Assembly: GCF_032854445.1 (NCBI RefSeq)
Contig: NC_088297.1
Location: 19,791,127 to 19,855,126, forward strand
Direction: 5' to 3'
DNA length: 64,000 nucleotides
From: Liolophura sinensis
Taxonomy: Eukaryota > Mollusca > Polyplacophora > Chitonida > Chitonidae
In this document: positions 1-11,457 of the stretch, in pieces
Position numbering within the stretch: the first letter of the stretch is position 1
Layout: every line of letters starts with the position of its first letter
The notes under the pieces: model-generated
The model's input: the letters and a program-made list of their open reading frames with translations, nothing else
Database searches by the model: none
What the model was told of the DNA's origin: nothing
Made by a program: the position numbers and the translations under genes

Positions 1-139
1 TATTATCTGTTCTTGTTAAGCTAATAAATTGTTGTAAAATAAAATCTGCTGGTTTTGGTTACTTTTTTTTGTGCGGCTAGACTGTCGTGTATTTCGAACA
101 AGCCATCTCTTGATTATACAGACAGTTTGGGTCGTAACA
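1..139 (+). repeat. 5' LTR, 3' end only
   Basis: Matches the last 137 bp of the 3' LTR, including the AATAAA polyadenylation words and the terminal GTCGTAACA. Differences include GCTAG/GCTAA, CAAGCC/CAAACC, an 8-T versus 6-T run and a small change near 110-117. The rest of this LTR lies left of the window. Confidence 0.93.
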
Positions 140-142
140 AAT

Positions 143-158
143 TGGGGGCTTGTCCGGG
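143..158 (+). promoter_or_regulatory. Primer-binding site, tRNA-Pro type
   Basis: TGGGGGCTTGTCCGGG begins 3 nt after the 5' LTR end. It matches the tRNA-Pro primer site known from murine leukaemia virus (TGGGGGCTCGTCCGGG) except for C to T at one position, which would still allow a G:U pair with the tRNA 3' end. Assignment to tRNA-Pro rests on that 15/16 match. Confidence 0.8.
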
Positions 159-257
159 AAGTGGATTTGAATTGGAATTGAAAGGATTTTGTCTAAGTTG
201 TGTCATTTTTCTAGTCTTTGACTTTGTAGTAAATTTTGCCAGCAGATTTTATTCATC

Positions 258-1744
258 ATGTCGGATTTTAAGCCCGACGAGTTTATGGAAGCGCCAGATC
301 AGGATATTTTTGATTTGTTAAATAAGAATGATTTGTATACTTTAAGCAAGTACCTAAATCTCAATATCAAAAGATCCTTACGTAAGAAAGATATGCAGTT
401 TAGTATTGCTAAGTGTTTGGTAGAATTACATGAGTTTGATGAAAGTGCATTAGATGCGTACAGGCCTGAGGGTGAAGATTCCACTGAAGGAGTTAGAACT
501 GAAGGAAAGGGAAAGTGAAAGATTGTTTAAAGAAAAGGAAGATGAAAGATTGTTTAAAGAAAAGGAAAATGAAAGATTGTTTAAAGAAAAGGAAAATGAA
601 AGATTGTTTAAAGAAAAGGAAGATGAAAGGTTGTTTAGAGAAAGGGAAAATGAAGGAGTGTTCGAATTGGAGAAATTGAGACTTCAGAGCGAAATTGAAG
701 CAAGGAAACTAGAAGGAGATAGGTCTGGCTTAAGTTTTTCTGATATGCCTCCAAAATTTGACTTCGCTAGAAACATAAGATTGGTGCCACAATTTCGTGA
801 AACTGATGTAGATAAAAATTTTCTACAGTTTGAGAAGATTGCTCAAAAATTTAGAGTGGCCTAAAAAGTTTTGGACTAGCCTTTTACAGAGTGTGTTAAC
901 TGGCAAAGCTATGGGTATATACATAGAGTTATCAACAGAACAGGCTGCAGATTATGATTTTGTGAAAGATGTTATCTTAAAAAGATATGAGCTTGTGCCA
1001 GAGGCCTATCGGCAGAAATTTAGAAATTTTGAGAAAAGAGGTCAGACTTACATTGAATTTCCTAGGCAGAAGGAACAATTGTTTGAGCGGTGGTGTTATG
1101 CTTAAAGCGTAGATAATGATTATGAAAAGTTGAAACAGATCATTATGATTGAAGACTTTAAAAGGTGTATTAATGATGATGTCAGAACTTTCGTTGAGGA
1201 CAAAGAGGCTGATACTTTAGAAGCAGCAGCCACTATGGCCGATACATACACGGTTACACATAAGGTCTCATTTCAAAAAAAGCCGTCTACATTTAGAAAG
1301 CCTCAACCCTTTTCCAGCGGTTCATTTGACTCAAATTCAGGCCCACCGAAACAGGCTCAAAATTTTGACAAATCAGGTGATCAAAGAAGACCTGTTAATT
1401 CGAACACTACTCAACGAAGGTCTGACCATACATTTACTGATAGACAGTTTAGCAGGGTTACATGTAATTTTTGTAGGAAGCCAGGCCATGTCATATCAAA
1501 TTGTTATGCTTTAAAGAGAAGGCAAGAACAGGAGGGTGGCTCCAAGCCTACTGGTTTGTGTGTTACTGCTAAAAAGCCTGATATAGTGAACAATGTTGAT
1601 GCATTTGATTATGTTAAGACTCCACCAGTAGATTGTACACAGAATTCACATGATAATGTTATGAAGGTTTTGAGCCATTTATTTGTGACGGTAAAGTCTC
1701 ACTTAAAAGTGACATGTCTTGTGATACAAAGATCAGGGTATTAA
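258..1744 (+). pseudogene. gag: gag polyprotein remnant with CCHC zinc knuckle
   Basis: Gag forms the particle that packages the element RNA. The first ATG (258) opens an N-terminal domain (starts MSDFKPDEF) in frame 3. The frame moves to frame 1 near 500, where a lysine/glutamate-rich 9-residue repeat probably forms a coiled coil, and to frame 2 near 850. The frame-2 part has a stop at 1103-1105 and then continues to a single CCHC zinc knuckle at 1463-1504 (CNFCRKPGHVISNC; C-x2-C-x4-H-x4-C), which is the nucleic-acid binding module. It ends at 1744, overlapping the protease frame. A functional copy would be one open frame, so this is a decayed gene. Confidence 0.88.
517..651 (+). repeat. 27-bp in-frame tandem repeat inside gag (5 copies)
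   Basis: Five units start at 517, 544, 571, 598 and 625, each encoding a variant of ERLFKEKED/N. The period is a multiple of three and the encoded segment is charged and helix-prone, so copy number could vary without breaking the frame. Confidence 0.93.
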
Positions 1745-2076
1745 GAGATACTGGAGCTTCTCAGTCTTTATTGTTACAAGATGTTTTGCCGTTTTCTGAT
1801 GAGTCATATTCTGGATCAAATGTATTAATTAGAGGTGTAAGCTCTGCTGAATTTGAATCTGTACCTCTTCACAAAGCTTACTTGTCATCAGATATTCTTT
1901 TCGGTCCTGTTACTGTCGGCATTAGGCCTACTTTGCCTTTTAAAGGAATTCATCTACTACTTGGCAATGATCTTGCTGGTGACAAAGTAATGGTTAATCC
2001 TATTGTGACTGAAAGAAATTCCAGATTTGTATCCCTCTTGTGCTGTAACGAGGTCTATGTCAAACAAACTTTCTGA
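1714..2076 (+). pseudogene. Retropepsin-type aspartic protease remnant
   Basis: The protease cuts the polyprotein. The frame-1 segment contains VLRDTGASQSLLL, with the catalytic DTGA at 1747-1758, and downstream HLLLGNDLAG, the hydrophobic-G-x-D segment expected near the end of Gypsy proteases. It overlaps the gag frame by about 30 nt, and the sense continues in frame 2 from about 2030, so a frameshift separates it from the next pol segment. Confidence 0.85.
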
Positions 2077-2403
2077 TAACGGCAAAAACACAGTAACGGA
2101 CTTACAAGATACATTTCTTACACAAATGTTTACTCAAGGCGACTGCATTGATATTGATGAATCAGACCATTGTACACCTAGTGATATATCACATGTTTCT
2201 AAACATCAGCTTGTAACTGAACAACATAAAGACCCAGAAATTTCATGTTTGTTTGACAGAGCTCTCGATGATTGTGTTATTTCATCTGAACCTGTGTGTT
2301 ATTATGTCAAGTCTGATATACTTATGCGTAAATGGAGACCACCTGATGTATCTGTTGATGATGACTGGGCTGTTAAACATCAGATTGTTGTACCTACTAC
2401 GGG
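2027..2403 (+). pseudogene. pol linker between protease and integrase, truncated at its 3' end
   Basis: Open frame 2 (SCAVTRSMSNK... to ...VKHQIVVPTT) corresponds to the region before the integrase zinc finger in related elements. At about 2398-2404 it jumps directly, with a frame change, to the second half of the HHCC finger. The two His-containing helices are missing, which points to an internal deletion of some tens of codons. Confidence 0.65.
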
Positions 2404-3430
2404 ATACTGAACCACTTTTGGCCAGGATTAAAGGGAGGTGTAACCCAGTTTTGTAAATCATGTCCTACATGCCAGGTAGTGGGTAAGCCTAATCAGACTA
2501 TTCCTAAGGCACCGTTAGAGCCTGTACCAGCTTTTCAAGAGCCATTCAGCAAAATATTGATTGATTGTGTAGGTCCTCTACTTAAGACGAAGTCTGGGCA
2601 TCAGTATGTGTTAACTATTATGTGTACAGCAACCAGATTTCCCGAGGCTGTTCCTTTAAGGAATATAAACACCAAGTCAGTTGTCAAAGCTTTAACAAGG
2701 TTTTTTACTCTGTTTGGTTTACCCAAATCCATACAGTCTGATCAAGGTTCAAACTTTATGTCTGGTATTTTTCAGCAAGTTATGTACCAGTTAGGCATTA
2801 AACAATACAAGTCGTCTGCCTACCACCCAGAAAGTCAAGTTGCAATTGAAAGATTTCACCAAAAATTAAAGAACATGATTAAGACTTATTGTTATGATAC
2901 AGAGAAAGACTGGGATGAAGGTATTCCATTTCTTATGTTTGCTGTTCGAGAGTCAGTACAAGAATCATTGGGTTTCAGTCCATTTGATTTAGTATTTGGA
3001 CATACTGTTAGAGGACCTTTGTTAATTTACAAGGAACAGTTTTTCAATGATGACACAAGTAATGTAAATCTTTTGGATTATGTATCTGATTTTCGTGCTA
3101 AGCTTGTCAGAGCATGTGAATTGGCTAAAGCCAATCTTGAATGTACTCAGAAGAATATGAAACGTAGATATGATGAGAAATCTTTTGTTCAGTCATTTCA
3201 ACCTGGTCAGAAAGTTTTAGAATTGTTACCTGTACCTGGTAAATGCTTTGATGTCAGATATTTTGGTCCATATGTTGTTGACAAAAAGCTGAGTGAGCTT
3301 AACTATGCTGTTAAAACACCTGATCGGCGCAAATCAAGTCAGTTATGTCATATTAACATGCTGAAACCCTATGTAAACAGAAGTGACACTGACAACACTG
3401 CTATGCATTCTGTTAATGTTGTTGGTGCTG
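2404..3430 (+). pseudogene. Integrase: half zinc finger, intact DDE core, GPY/F-type tail
   Basis: Integrase inserts the element cDNA into the genome. The open frame runs without a stop from about 2404 to 3777, the longest in the window. In order: the Cys-Cys half of the HHCC finger (CKSCPTC, about 2446-2466); the catalytic core with Asp at 2563-2565 (DCVGPL), Asp at 2740-2742 (SDQGSNF) and Glu at 2848-2850 (IERFH), spaced D-x58-D-x35-E; and the C-terminal module RYFGPYVV...LCHINMLKPY, the GPY/F signature of Gypsy integrases. The first half of the zinc finger is deleted, so it is probably inactive although the active-site residues remain. The same frame continues into the RT stub, so the order is not an artefact of joined fragments. 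Confidence 0.92.
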
Positions 3431-3996
3431 ACATTGACCAGAGTTGCTGTAATACAGATGATATTGGCGAACAGTTGGTTGATTCTAAGCTCAATTCTTC
3501 AAAGCTTCAGAATTCAGATATCTTAAAACAACTTGATTCTAAACTGCAACACCTGGAACCCATTCAGCAACAGCAACTGTCTGAACTTGTTTTTGAGTTT
3601 TCACATTTGTTTCCGGATGTACCATCAAGAACTGATGTCATTTTTCACGATGTTGCTATAGGTGCAGTTTTGCTTCAGGAGGACAATCTTGGTGTTGATC
3701 ATCCAGTTTGTTTCTTTTCCCATAAACTTAACAAGTTTCAGAGGAATTATTCAACTGTTGAAAAGAATGTTTGTCTGTAATTTTAGCTCTGCAACATTTT
3801 GAAGTGTATGTAACAGCTTCGAGACAGCCTGTGATTTGTAAACACTGATCACAATCCACTTGTGTTCCTACAGAAAGTTAAGGGAAAGAATCAGAGATTG
3901 TTACGGTGGAGTTTATTGTTGCAGGAATACAATCTTGAAATCAAACATGTAAAAGGAAAAGATAATGTTATTGCAGATTGCTTGTCTCGTGTATAA
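3431..3996 (+). pseudogene. RT N-terminal stub fused to RNase H remnant
   Basis: After a polar linker the frame reads FSHLFPDVPSRTD...HDV, the lead-in to Gypsy reverse transcriptase. At 3649-3660 it passes straight into AIGAVLLQED and FFSHKLNKFQRNYST, which belong to RNase H. All RT fingers, palm and thumb are therefore missing. A one-base loss near 3765 causes the stop at 3778-3780, the next segment is out of frame, and from 3844 frame 1 resumes with TDHNPL and ends at DNVIADCLSRV plus a TAA at 3994-3996. RNase H is thus the last domain before the 3' LTR. Confidence 0.88.
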
Positions 3997-4114
3997 GTTG
4001 TGTATAAATGTTTAATTCCATGTGGTTTTACAATGTTGTATATATTATTGTTTAACATATATTGTTTAACATATATTGTAAGTAAAAAAAAAGTTAGGAA
4101 AACTTTTTTTTCTT

Positions 4115-4126
4115 GAAGGGTGAGTG
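4115..4126 (+). promoter_or_regulatory. Candidate polypurine tract
   Basis: The purine-rich GAAGGGTGAGTG lies directly before the 3' LTR start (TGTTATG at 4127), where plus-strand priming occurs. It is short and interrupted by T, so the call is positional. Confidence 0.4.
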
Positions 4127-4901
4127 TGTTATGTGCACGACTGCCGTCAGTTTCTAAATATAGCTTGCCACTGTTTACATATGCTAAGTTCAGGGAGTGC
4201 TGTCTGCCTCTACCTTAGAATGTTCCAGAATACGCTCAGTTCGGTGCCTGTTTGTTTACATCAAGTGTTCAGGAATTTTCTTATTCTAGACAATTCCACC
4301 AGGCTATATAAGACTGATGAAAGCAGGTCAAACAGGGGGAGAACGGAGAGAACGGAGAAAGAAGAATTATTGAGAGTTTGGATGCTTTTGCTGTGTATTA
4401 CTTTAGTAGGCCATCTGTGCTGAATTTTGGTGTCTCTATAGCCTCTGGCTTTGTTATATCCTATCTCCACCGAGCACTTGTTCAGTCTGAACTTGTATGT
4501 TTAATTTGTGCTCTTGTATACACAGTGCTTATTAGTACATGGACCCTGTCTGTGGAATTTTGTGTATATTTCGTCATACACTCAGTTATACTGTGGATTT
4601 TCCCTCTTGTGAATTTGCCTCTGAGCATTTATGCCTGTGTGATATATATATATTGTGGAATATATGCGTCCGTTTGGACTTGACACCGTAAGTACTTTAG
4701 TATTTGTATAGATACTGCTATCCTTTCTTGTTAAACTTAAGTACTTTAGTATTTGTATAAGTCTTACTATCTGTTCTTGTTAAGCTAATAAATTGTTGTA
4801 AAATAAAATCTGCTGGTTTTGGTTACTTTTTTGTGCGGCTAAACTGTCGTGTATTTCGAACAAACCATCTCTTTATAATACAGACGGTTTGGGTCGTAAC
4901 A
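4127..4901 (+). repeat. 3' LTR (775 bp)
   Basis: Starts TGTTA and ends TAACA, perfect short inverted ends. It contains a TATA box (CTATATAAG, 4304-4312) and two AATAAA words (4787-4792, 4802-4807), giving a plausible U3-R-U5 order. A 49-bp direct duplication begins at 4690 and 4739 (AAGTACTTTAGTATTTGTAT). The same LTR occurs alone at 21728-22500. Confidence 0.94.
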
Positions 4902-5085
4902 ACTGATTTAGAATTACTCAAAATCCTGGGTTTGTCATCACATTTAACATAGAATCACATTAAAACGATAGTAGCGAATTACACTCCCCTTATACCACCA
5001 TGGCTGAAGCAGAATTAGGTAAAAAAAACGTTACACGCCTCCAACCACAATGGCAGAAGCAGAATTAGGTAAACGAAAAGAAGGA
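4902..5085 (+). repeat. Rep-A copy interrupted by the Gypsy insertion
   Basis: The base after the LTR starts ACTGATTTAGAATTACTC, the middle of Rep-A (ACTGGTCTAGAATTACTC elsewhere), followed by CATCACATTTAACAT. The element therefore sits within a Rep-A copy. The segment CACCATGGCTGAAGCAGAAT appears twice (about 5000 and 5050), a local duplication. Confidence 0.6.
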
Positions 5086-5769
5086 CGAAATCTAATAATC
5101 TCAACAGGCAATGTTATAAAGCATACATTTTGAGAAATAGATCAAAGAATATTTATCTAACATGTTAAATATTAATAACGTGGTCATGACTCTGTTTCCA
5201 CGTCTACTTGTAAAAATTATTATTAAAGCGCGGGTATTCGATGATTTGTTAATGGCACACATTTAATTTCTCTTGCACCATCACAAGTGGATGAAGTTTT
5301 CGTTCGGGACAACTGTCAGTACACATGCAATATAAACATTGGTGTGAACGCATGTTTTGCCTTTTTTGATCTGCTAGCTGTAAGCAATCCAAACAGGGGA
5401 AGAAAATACATTGATGTTAATTAAAATTTATTAGACGTCCTTGGTTTAAATCTTTTTAAAATACTGTGTTGTCATCATATTTACCATAAATTAACATTAT
5501 TCCATTACAAATAAAAGCTAAGTTAAAACACTGGATCAGTGTTTACCTCTAATTGCATTATCTACCGGAAAGTTCAAAATAATATATACAAATTTGCTCA
5601 TGATAGTGGTTATGCTAATGTTACCCTTAATTTTTAACTTCTTCAGGGTTTTTAAATTGTCCAACTGTTCCCTGTTCATCATCACTCACTTTATAAGACA
5701 ACGGCAGACAGTTAGACTGTAAAGGTGTTAAGTTGTATTTGCCGGTGTATCATGTCTATCGTCGTTTCC
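5086..5769. other. Non-coding stretch with a Rep-A fragment
   Basis: No coding signal. About 5410-5540 resembles the Rep-A core (TTTATTAGACGTCC..., GTTGTCATCATATTTACC). The rest is unassigned AT-rich DNA. Confidence 0.4.
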
Positions 5770-6019
5770 TTTGTTTTACTGTTTCACGTCAATAATCGCA
5801 AAGCCAATTCCCAAAACTTCGTTTGACACAAATTACCAAAGAACTAAGAAAGTACAAAAAGTACGAAAATCATGCAAAGAGAAGCGGTCACCAGTTTTAA
5901 ATGATGTAGGAAAGAGTCTGGTACGTTCTAGGCGAGTGAAATCAGTATTCAAATCGTGTACAATGCTAGAATATCAGTTGTCAATCACAAAATATGTATC
6001 TCAGTTGCGTCTAATAGAT
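5770..6019 (+). repeat. Rep-D fragment
   Basis: Shares AATCGCAAAGCCAATTCCC, AAAGTACAAAAAGTACGAAAA, CATGCAAAGAGAAGCGGT and ATGTATCTCAGTTGCG-type words with 20925-21150, 44565-44870, 49605-49920 and 62315-62460. It is one of five dispersed copies. No conserved frame. Confidence 0.65.
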
Positions 6020-6300
6020 TGGGGGCCTCCGTGGCTCAGTTGGTTAGCGCGCTAGCGCAGCGTAATGACCCAGGAGTCTCTCACCAATGCGGTCGCTGTG
6101 AGTTCAAGTCCAGCTCATGCTGGCTTCCTCTCCGGCCGTACCTGGGAAGGTCTGCAGCAACCTGCGGATGGTTGTGGGTTTCCCCCGGGCTCTGCCCGGT
6201 TTCCGCCCACCATAATGCTGGCCGCCGTCGTATAAGTGAAATATTCTTGAGTACGGCGTCAAACACTAATCAAATAAATAAATAAATAAAATAATAAAAA
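6020..6300 (+). mobile_element. SINE-1, full-length copy
   Basis: A tRNA-like head carries box A (TGGCTCAGTTGG, 6032-6043) and box B (GAGTTCAAGTCC, 6100-6111) for RNA polymerase III. It is followed by a conserved body (CTGCGGATGG, GGGCTCTGCCCGG, ACCATAATGCTGGCCGCC), a 3' motif (TATTCTTGAGTACGGCG) and an (AAATA)n tail. It is the best reference copy for the other SINE-1 entries. The type is widespread in bivalves; MetaSINE is a candidate name, not verified. Confidence 0.88.
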
Positions 6301-7138
6301 AATGGACATAGGTTTTATGTACAAGGCCGGTTTTATTGTGGTAACACGGTACATCTAAAAGCATGACTATAAATGTTTACGGCCCAGTGTCCCCGCTTCG
6401 ACTCCTGTCTGGCGGTTCCTCTCACATTCATACATGCATTACGTAATACCTACGTCATAGCGCAAAGTGATACATTTACCGCAATATTTATGGTTTACGG
6501 CAAAGGACTAATCCTTTTGAAATTTTACAAATTGATATAATTTAATTATTGATAAAAATAACTATTTACTCCCTGGGAACATGCCCATGTAGCCTGTCGA
6601 GCTGTTAGTTAAATATATTTTTTTGGAAGAACAAGGCATCTTCTGCATGTATGCTCGCTAAAAGCATGTTTTAGAAAAAACATTTCTCTACACAACTGTA
6701 ACATATTTCCCTTACGTACAATGTATACTTACTTTCTCTGCATTACATAAAATATTCGAGCCCCAAACCACAGCTTAATTTAATTATTTTCTTTGGACGG
6801 ATATGTGCCAGGTAGACCGATATATATGAAATTGCTTCTTGTGTAAGAGACCCAGGGGTCGTAATGGGCTTGACTCCTTTAGCTTAATCCTAGCTCATTC
6901 TGAGCGCTATTCACATTTCGCCTACCTAAAAATAAGCAGGCGAATTGCGAAGGCACACCATAGACATAAACCTTTCATGATGACAAACAAACCACAAGTA
7001 TTTACATTAAGAAATTATCTTCCGGAAGACAGGATACTATCCAAGACGCATAGAGGGTAAATCCAGATCGAGGACGACAGTGTGATAGTGGAAAAGGGCC
7101 GTTGGGTAGTTATGGAAAGAACTGTTGTTCTCCTCAAC
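6301..7138. other. Non-coding stretch
   Basis: AT-rich, no domain-bearing frame and no repeat recognised. The 73-codon open frame at 6839-7060 has no recognisable content. Confidence 0.5.
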
Positions 7139-7877
7139 GAGTGAGTCAGTTCTGTGGAAGACTTCATTGACAGTACTGATAGTGACTCCGATGTAACATC
7201 ATATTCAGTCCGTGCTTACTGGGGGCGGCGAGTGAGTCAGTTCTATGGGGGACTTCGTGGACAGTACTGATAGTGACTCCGATGTAACATCATATTCAGT
7301 CCGTGCTTACTGGGGGCGGCGAGTGAGTCAGTTCTATGGGGGACTTCGTGGACAGTACTGATAGTGACTCCGATGTGAGTCAGTTCTGTGGGAGACTTCA
7401 TGGACAGTACTGATAGTAATTCCGATGTAGCATAATATTCAGTCCGTGCTAACTGGGGGCGACAAGTGAGTCAGTTCTATGGGAGACTTCATTGACAGTA
7501 CTGATAGTGACTGCGATGTAGCATCATATTCAGTCCGTGCTGATTAGGGGCGGCGAGTGAGTCAGTTCTATGGAAGACTTCATGGACAGTACTGATAGTG
7601 ACTGCGATGTAGCATCATATTCAGTTCGTGCTGATTAGGGGCGGCGAGTGAGTCAGTTCTGTGGGAGACTTCATGGACAGTACTGCTAGTGACTCCGATG
7701 TAGCATCATATTCAGTCCGTGCTGACTGGGGGCGGCGAGTGAGTCAGTTATGTGGAAGACTTCATGGACTATACTGAAAGTGACTCCGATGTAGCATCAT
7801 ATTCAGTCCGTGTTGACTGGGGGCGGCGAGTGAGTCAGTTCTGTGGAAGACTTCATGGACAGTACTAAAAGTGATTT
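7139..7877 (+). repeat. 91-bp minisatellite, 8-9 units, each with a TGAGTCA word
   Basis: Units start at 7139, 7230, 7321 (cut to 52 bp), 7373, 7464, 7555, 7646, 7737 and 7828 (partial). Typical content is GAGTGAGTCAGTTCT, GACAGTACTGATAGTGACT and CATATTCAGTCCGTGCT followed by GGGGGCGGC. The period is not a multiple of three, so it is not coding. TGAGTCA, the canonical AP-1/TRE site, is intact in all nine units although neighbouring bases vary. Confidence 0.95.
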
Positions 7878-9068
7878 GTTGATAATATTACCCAAGGCCC
7901 TTGGGTTCACCATGGTTTTACTAAGACAAAAAATGATGGCAAATTCAGGGTCATTTGCTAATGCATTACCATAGTTTTTACCACACTGTCCTATAACTTA
8001 TATCACATTGTACAAAGGTTTTTATCATGCTCCACTACGGCTATTGTCACGCTCTACTTACGATATCACCATCTACCACGGTTGCTGTCAGGCCTTACCA
8101 TTGTTAACTGACCATGTTAGTGACCGCCTTTTGGAATATATTATCTTTGTGTAATAATGTTATAAATGAGAATGCAACACAAGCTAAAATATGTTTGCAC
8201 TACAGTTTGGTTTTCTCAGCTAACAATGTGTTAACCTGGATTTTGATCACATTTATATTTCTAATATGTTCATAAATATGAATATAATTCAGAGTAAATG
8301 CATATGTTAGGATATAAACTACAAATTTACATTAAAAAAAATTAAATGGATCACATCTTTATTTGGCACATTATTCTGCAACAAATACCAAAAGGTGGTC
8401 CCAAATACCCACCATACAAAAACAATTTTCATATACCCTTTTCTCCTGGTAAAAAAATCCAGAAAAATATTAATGACCATATTTGCAAAAAAGTGCTTTC
8501 ATGTGATTTCGGCATAATTTTTAGTTTTTTTTCTCCATTAAGTATGGTGAAACCATTATCAAAGGCTGTATAATGTTGCATATGTGTAAATCGATGCTTT
8601 ACATGGGATTTATATGGTCTATTTATAGAACAGTGTTCCTACAGGCAAATAAACTTGTTCGCCTATCCAGTTTCCATGTATTCCAAACAAAGAACAGAAT
8701 GAAAATAGCCCGCAACAAACAAATCGTTTGGTTCTAGTCTGGAATACATTGTGGGAGCCATGGAGGTATATCCTGCGGTAGATAATAGGACTATACGAAA
8801 ATTTCATGACGGGCATTGTTCGCGTCCTACATTTTACAGGGATGACCATAAATCAAAACATGACAGACAAACAAATATCACACTCTCAGTCATATAGCTA
8901 AAACTTCATGAATAAACATTAACTACATTATAGGCTGATAACCTGTCATTTGAAATCTTTAAATATACAAGAAAAGCCCGTAAAAGTATCAGTATCAGAG
9001 AGGTAAAACTGTAAATACATGACTTGTGCAAGTAGCAGAGAGTGACAACCCTCACACACCACCAGACA
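7878..9068. other. Non-coding stretch
   Basis: No convincing exon or repeat seen. The minus-strand frame at 8619-8849 (76 codons) has several Cys but no recognisable domain and no supporting splice site in frame. Confidence 0.45.
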
Positions 9069-9246
9069 AAGAATTCATTTATTTAGTTGATTGGTGTTTT
9101 ACGCCGTACTCAAGAATATTTCACTAAAACTATGGCGGCCAGCATTATGGTGGGAGGAAACCAAGCAGAACCCGGGGGCAAACCCTCGACCATCCGTAAG
9201 TTGATGTCAGACCTTCCCACGTGCGGCCGGAGAAAAAGCCAGCCAG
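9069..9246 (-). mobile_element. SINE-1, 5'-truncated copy
   Basis: Reads on the plus strand from the tail complement (CATTTATTTAGTTGATTGG) through CGCCGTACTCAAGAATATT and GGCGGCCAGCATTATGG to CCCACGTGCGGCCGG. The tRNA head is absent. Confidence 0.82.
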
Positions 9247-9335
9247 ACAAGAAGAAACATAATTAGATGAATGCAATGCATATAATTGAATTATATAATC
9301 TAAATAATGCAAGTTAAACACAGTATGAAAAAAAG

Positions 9336-9594
9336 TGGGGGACTGAGGTGGTTACCTTGCTAGCGCGGTGCAACGAACCAGGAGCCTCTAACCAATGCGG
9401 CTGCTGCGAGTTCAAGTCCAGCTCAATCCGGTTTCCTTTCCAGCCATACGTGGGTAGGGGTGCCAGCTACTTGCAGATGACCGTGTTTTCCCGCCAGGCT
9501 CTGCCCGGTTTGCTCACACCATAATTCTGGCCGCCGTCGTTTAAATGAAATATTCTTGAGTACAAAGTAAAACACCAATCAAATAAATAAATAA
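9336..9594 (+). mobile_element. SINE-1, near full-length
   Basis: Degenerate tRNA head (GAGTTCAAGTCCAG box B at about 9409-9422), body with GGCTCTGCCCGG and ATTCTGGCCGCCGTCG, and tail AATCAAATAAATAAAT. It lies in the same orientation as the copy at 6020. Confidence 0.82.

Positions 9595-11457
<1,863 letters not shown>

Larger units (their letters stand above)
1..4901 (+). mobile_element. Defective Ty3/Gypsy LTR retrotransposon with Gmr1-like pol order (5' LTR cut by window edge)
   Basis: The 3' ends of the two LTRs match closely (1-139 against about 4765-4901, with a handful of substitutions and a T-run length change). Both end in GTCGTAACA, and the LTR starts TGTTA. Inside are a primer-binding site, gag with a CCHC knuckle, a protease with DTGA, an integrase with a DDE core and GPY/F-type tail, a stub of RT, and RNase H ending in a stop 130 bp before the 3' LTR. 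Integrase lies before RT/RNase H, the reverse of normal Gypsy and as in Gmr1-like elements. The reading frame breaks at about 500, 850, 1700, 2030, 3765 and 3842, and a stop lies at 1103. Two internal deletions remove part of the integrase zinc finger and almost all of RT, so the copy cannot act on its own. The LTR differences suggest an insertion that is not recent. Confidence 0.92.

Noticed and set aside
6032-6111. Genuine tRNA gene
   Set aside because: Boxes A and B are present, but the cloverleaf stems are not kept and the sequence continues into the SINE body and tail.
7139-7877. CRISPR-like or protein-coding repeat
   Set aside because: There are no unique spacers, the context is eukaryotic, and the period of 91 is not a multiple of three.
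8619-8849. Cys-containing 76-codon minus-strand frame
   Set aside because: Joining it to upstream candidates by the visible AG gives a stop. No family recognised.
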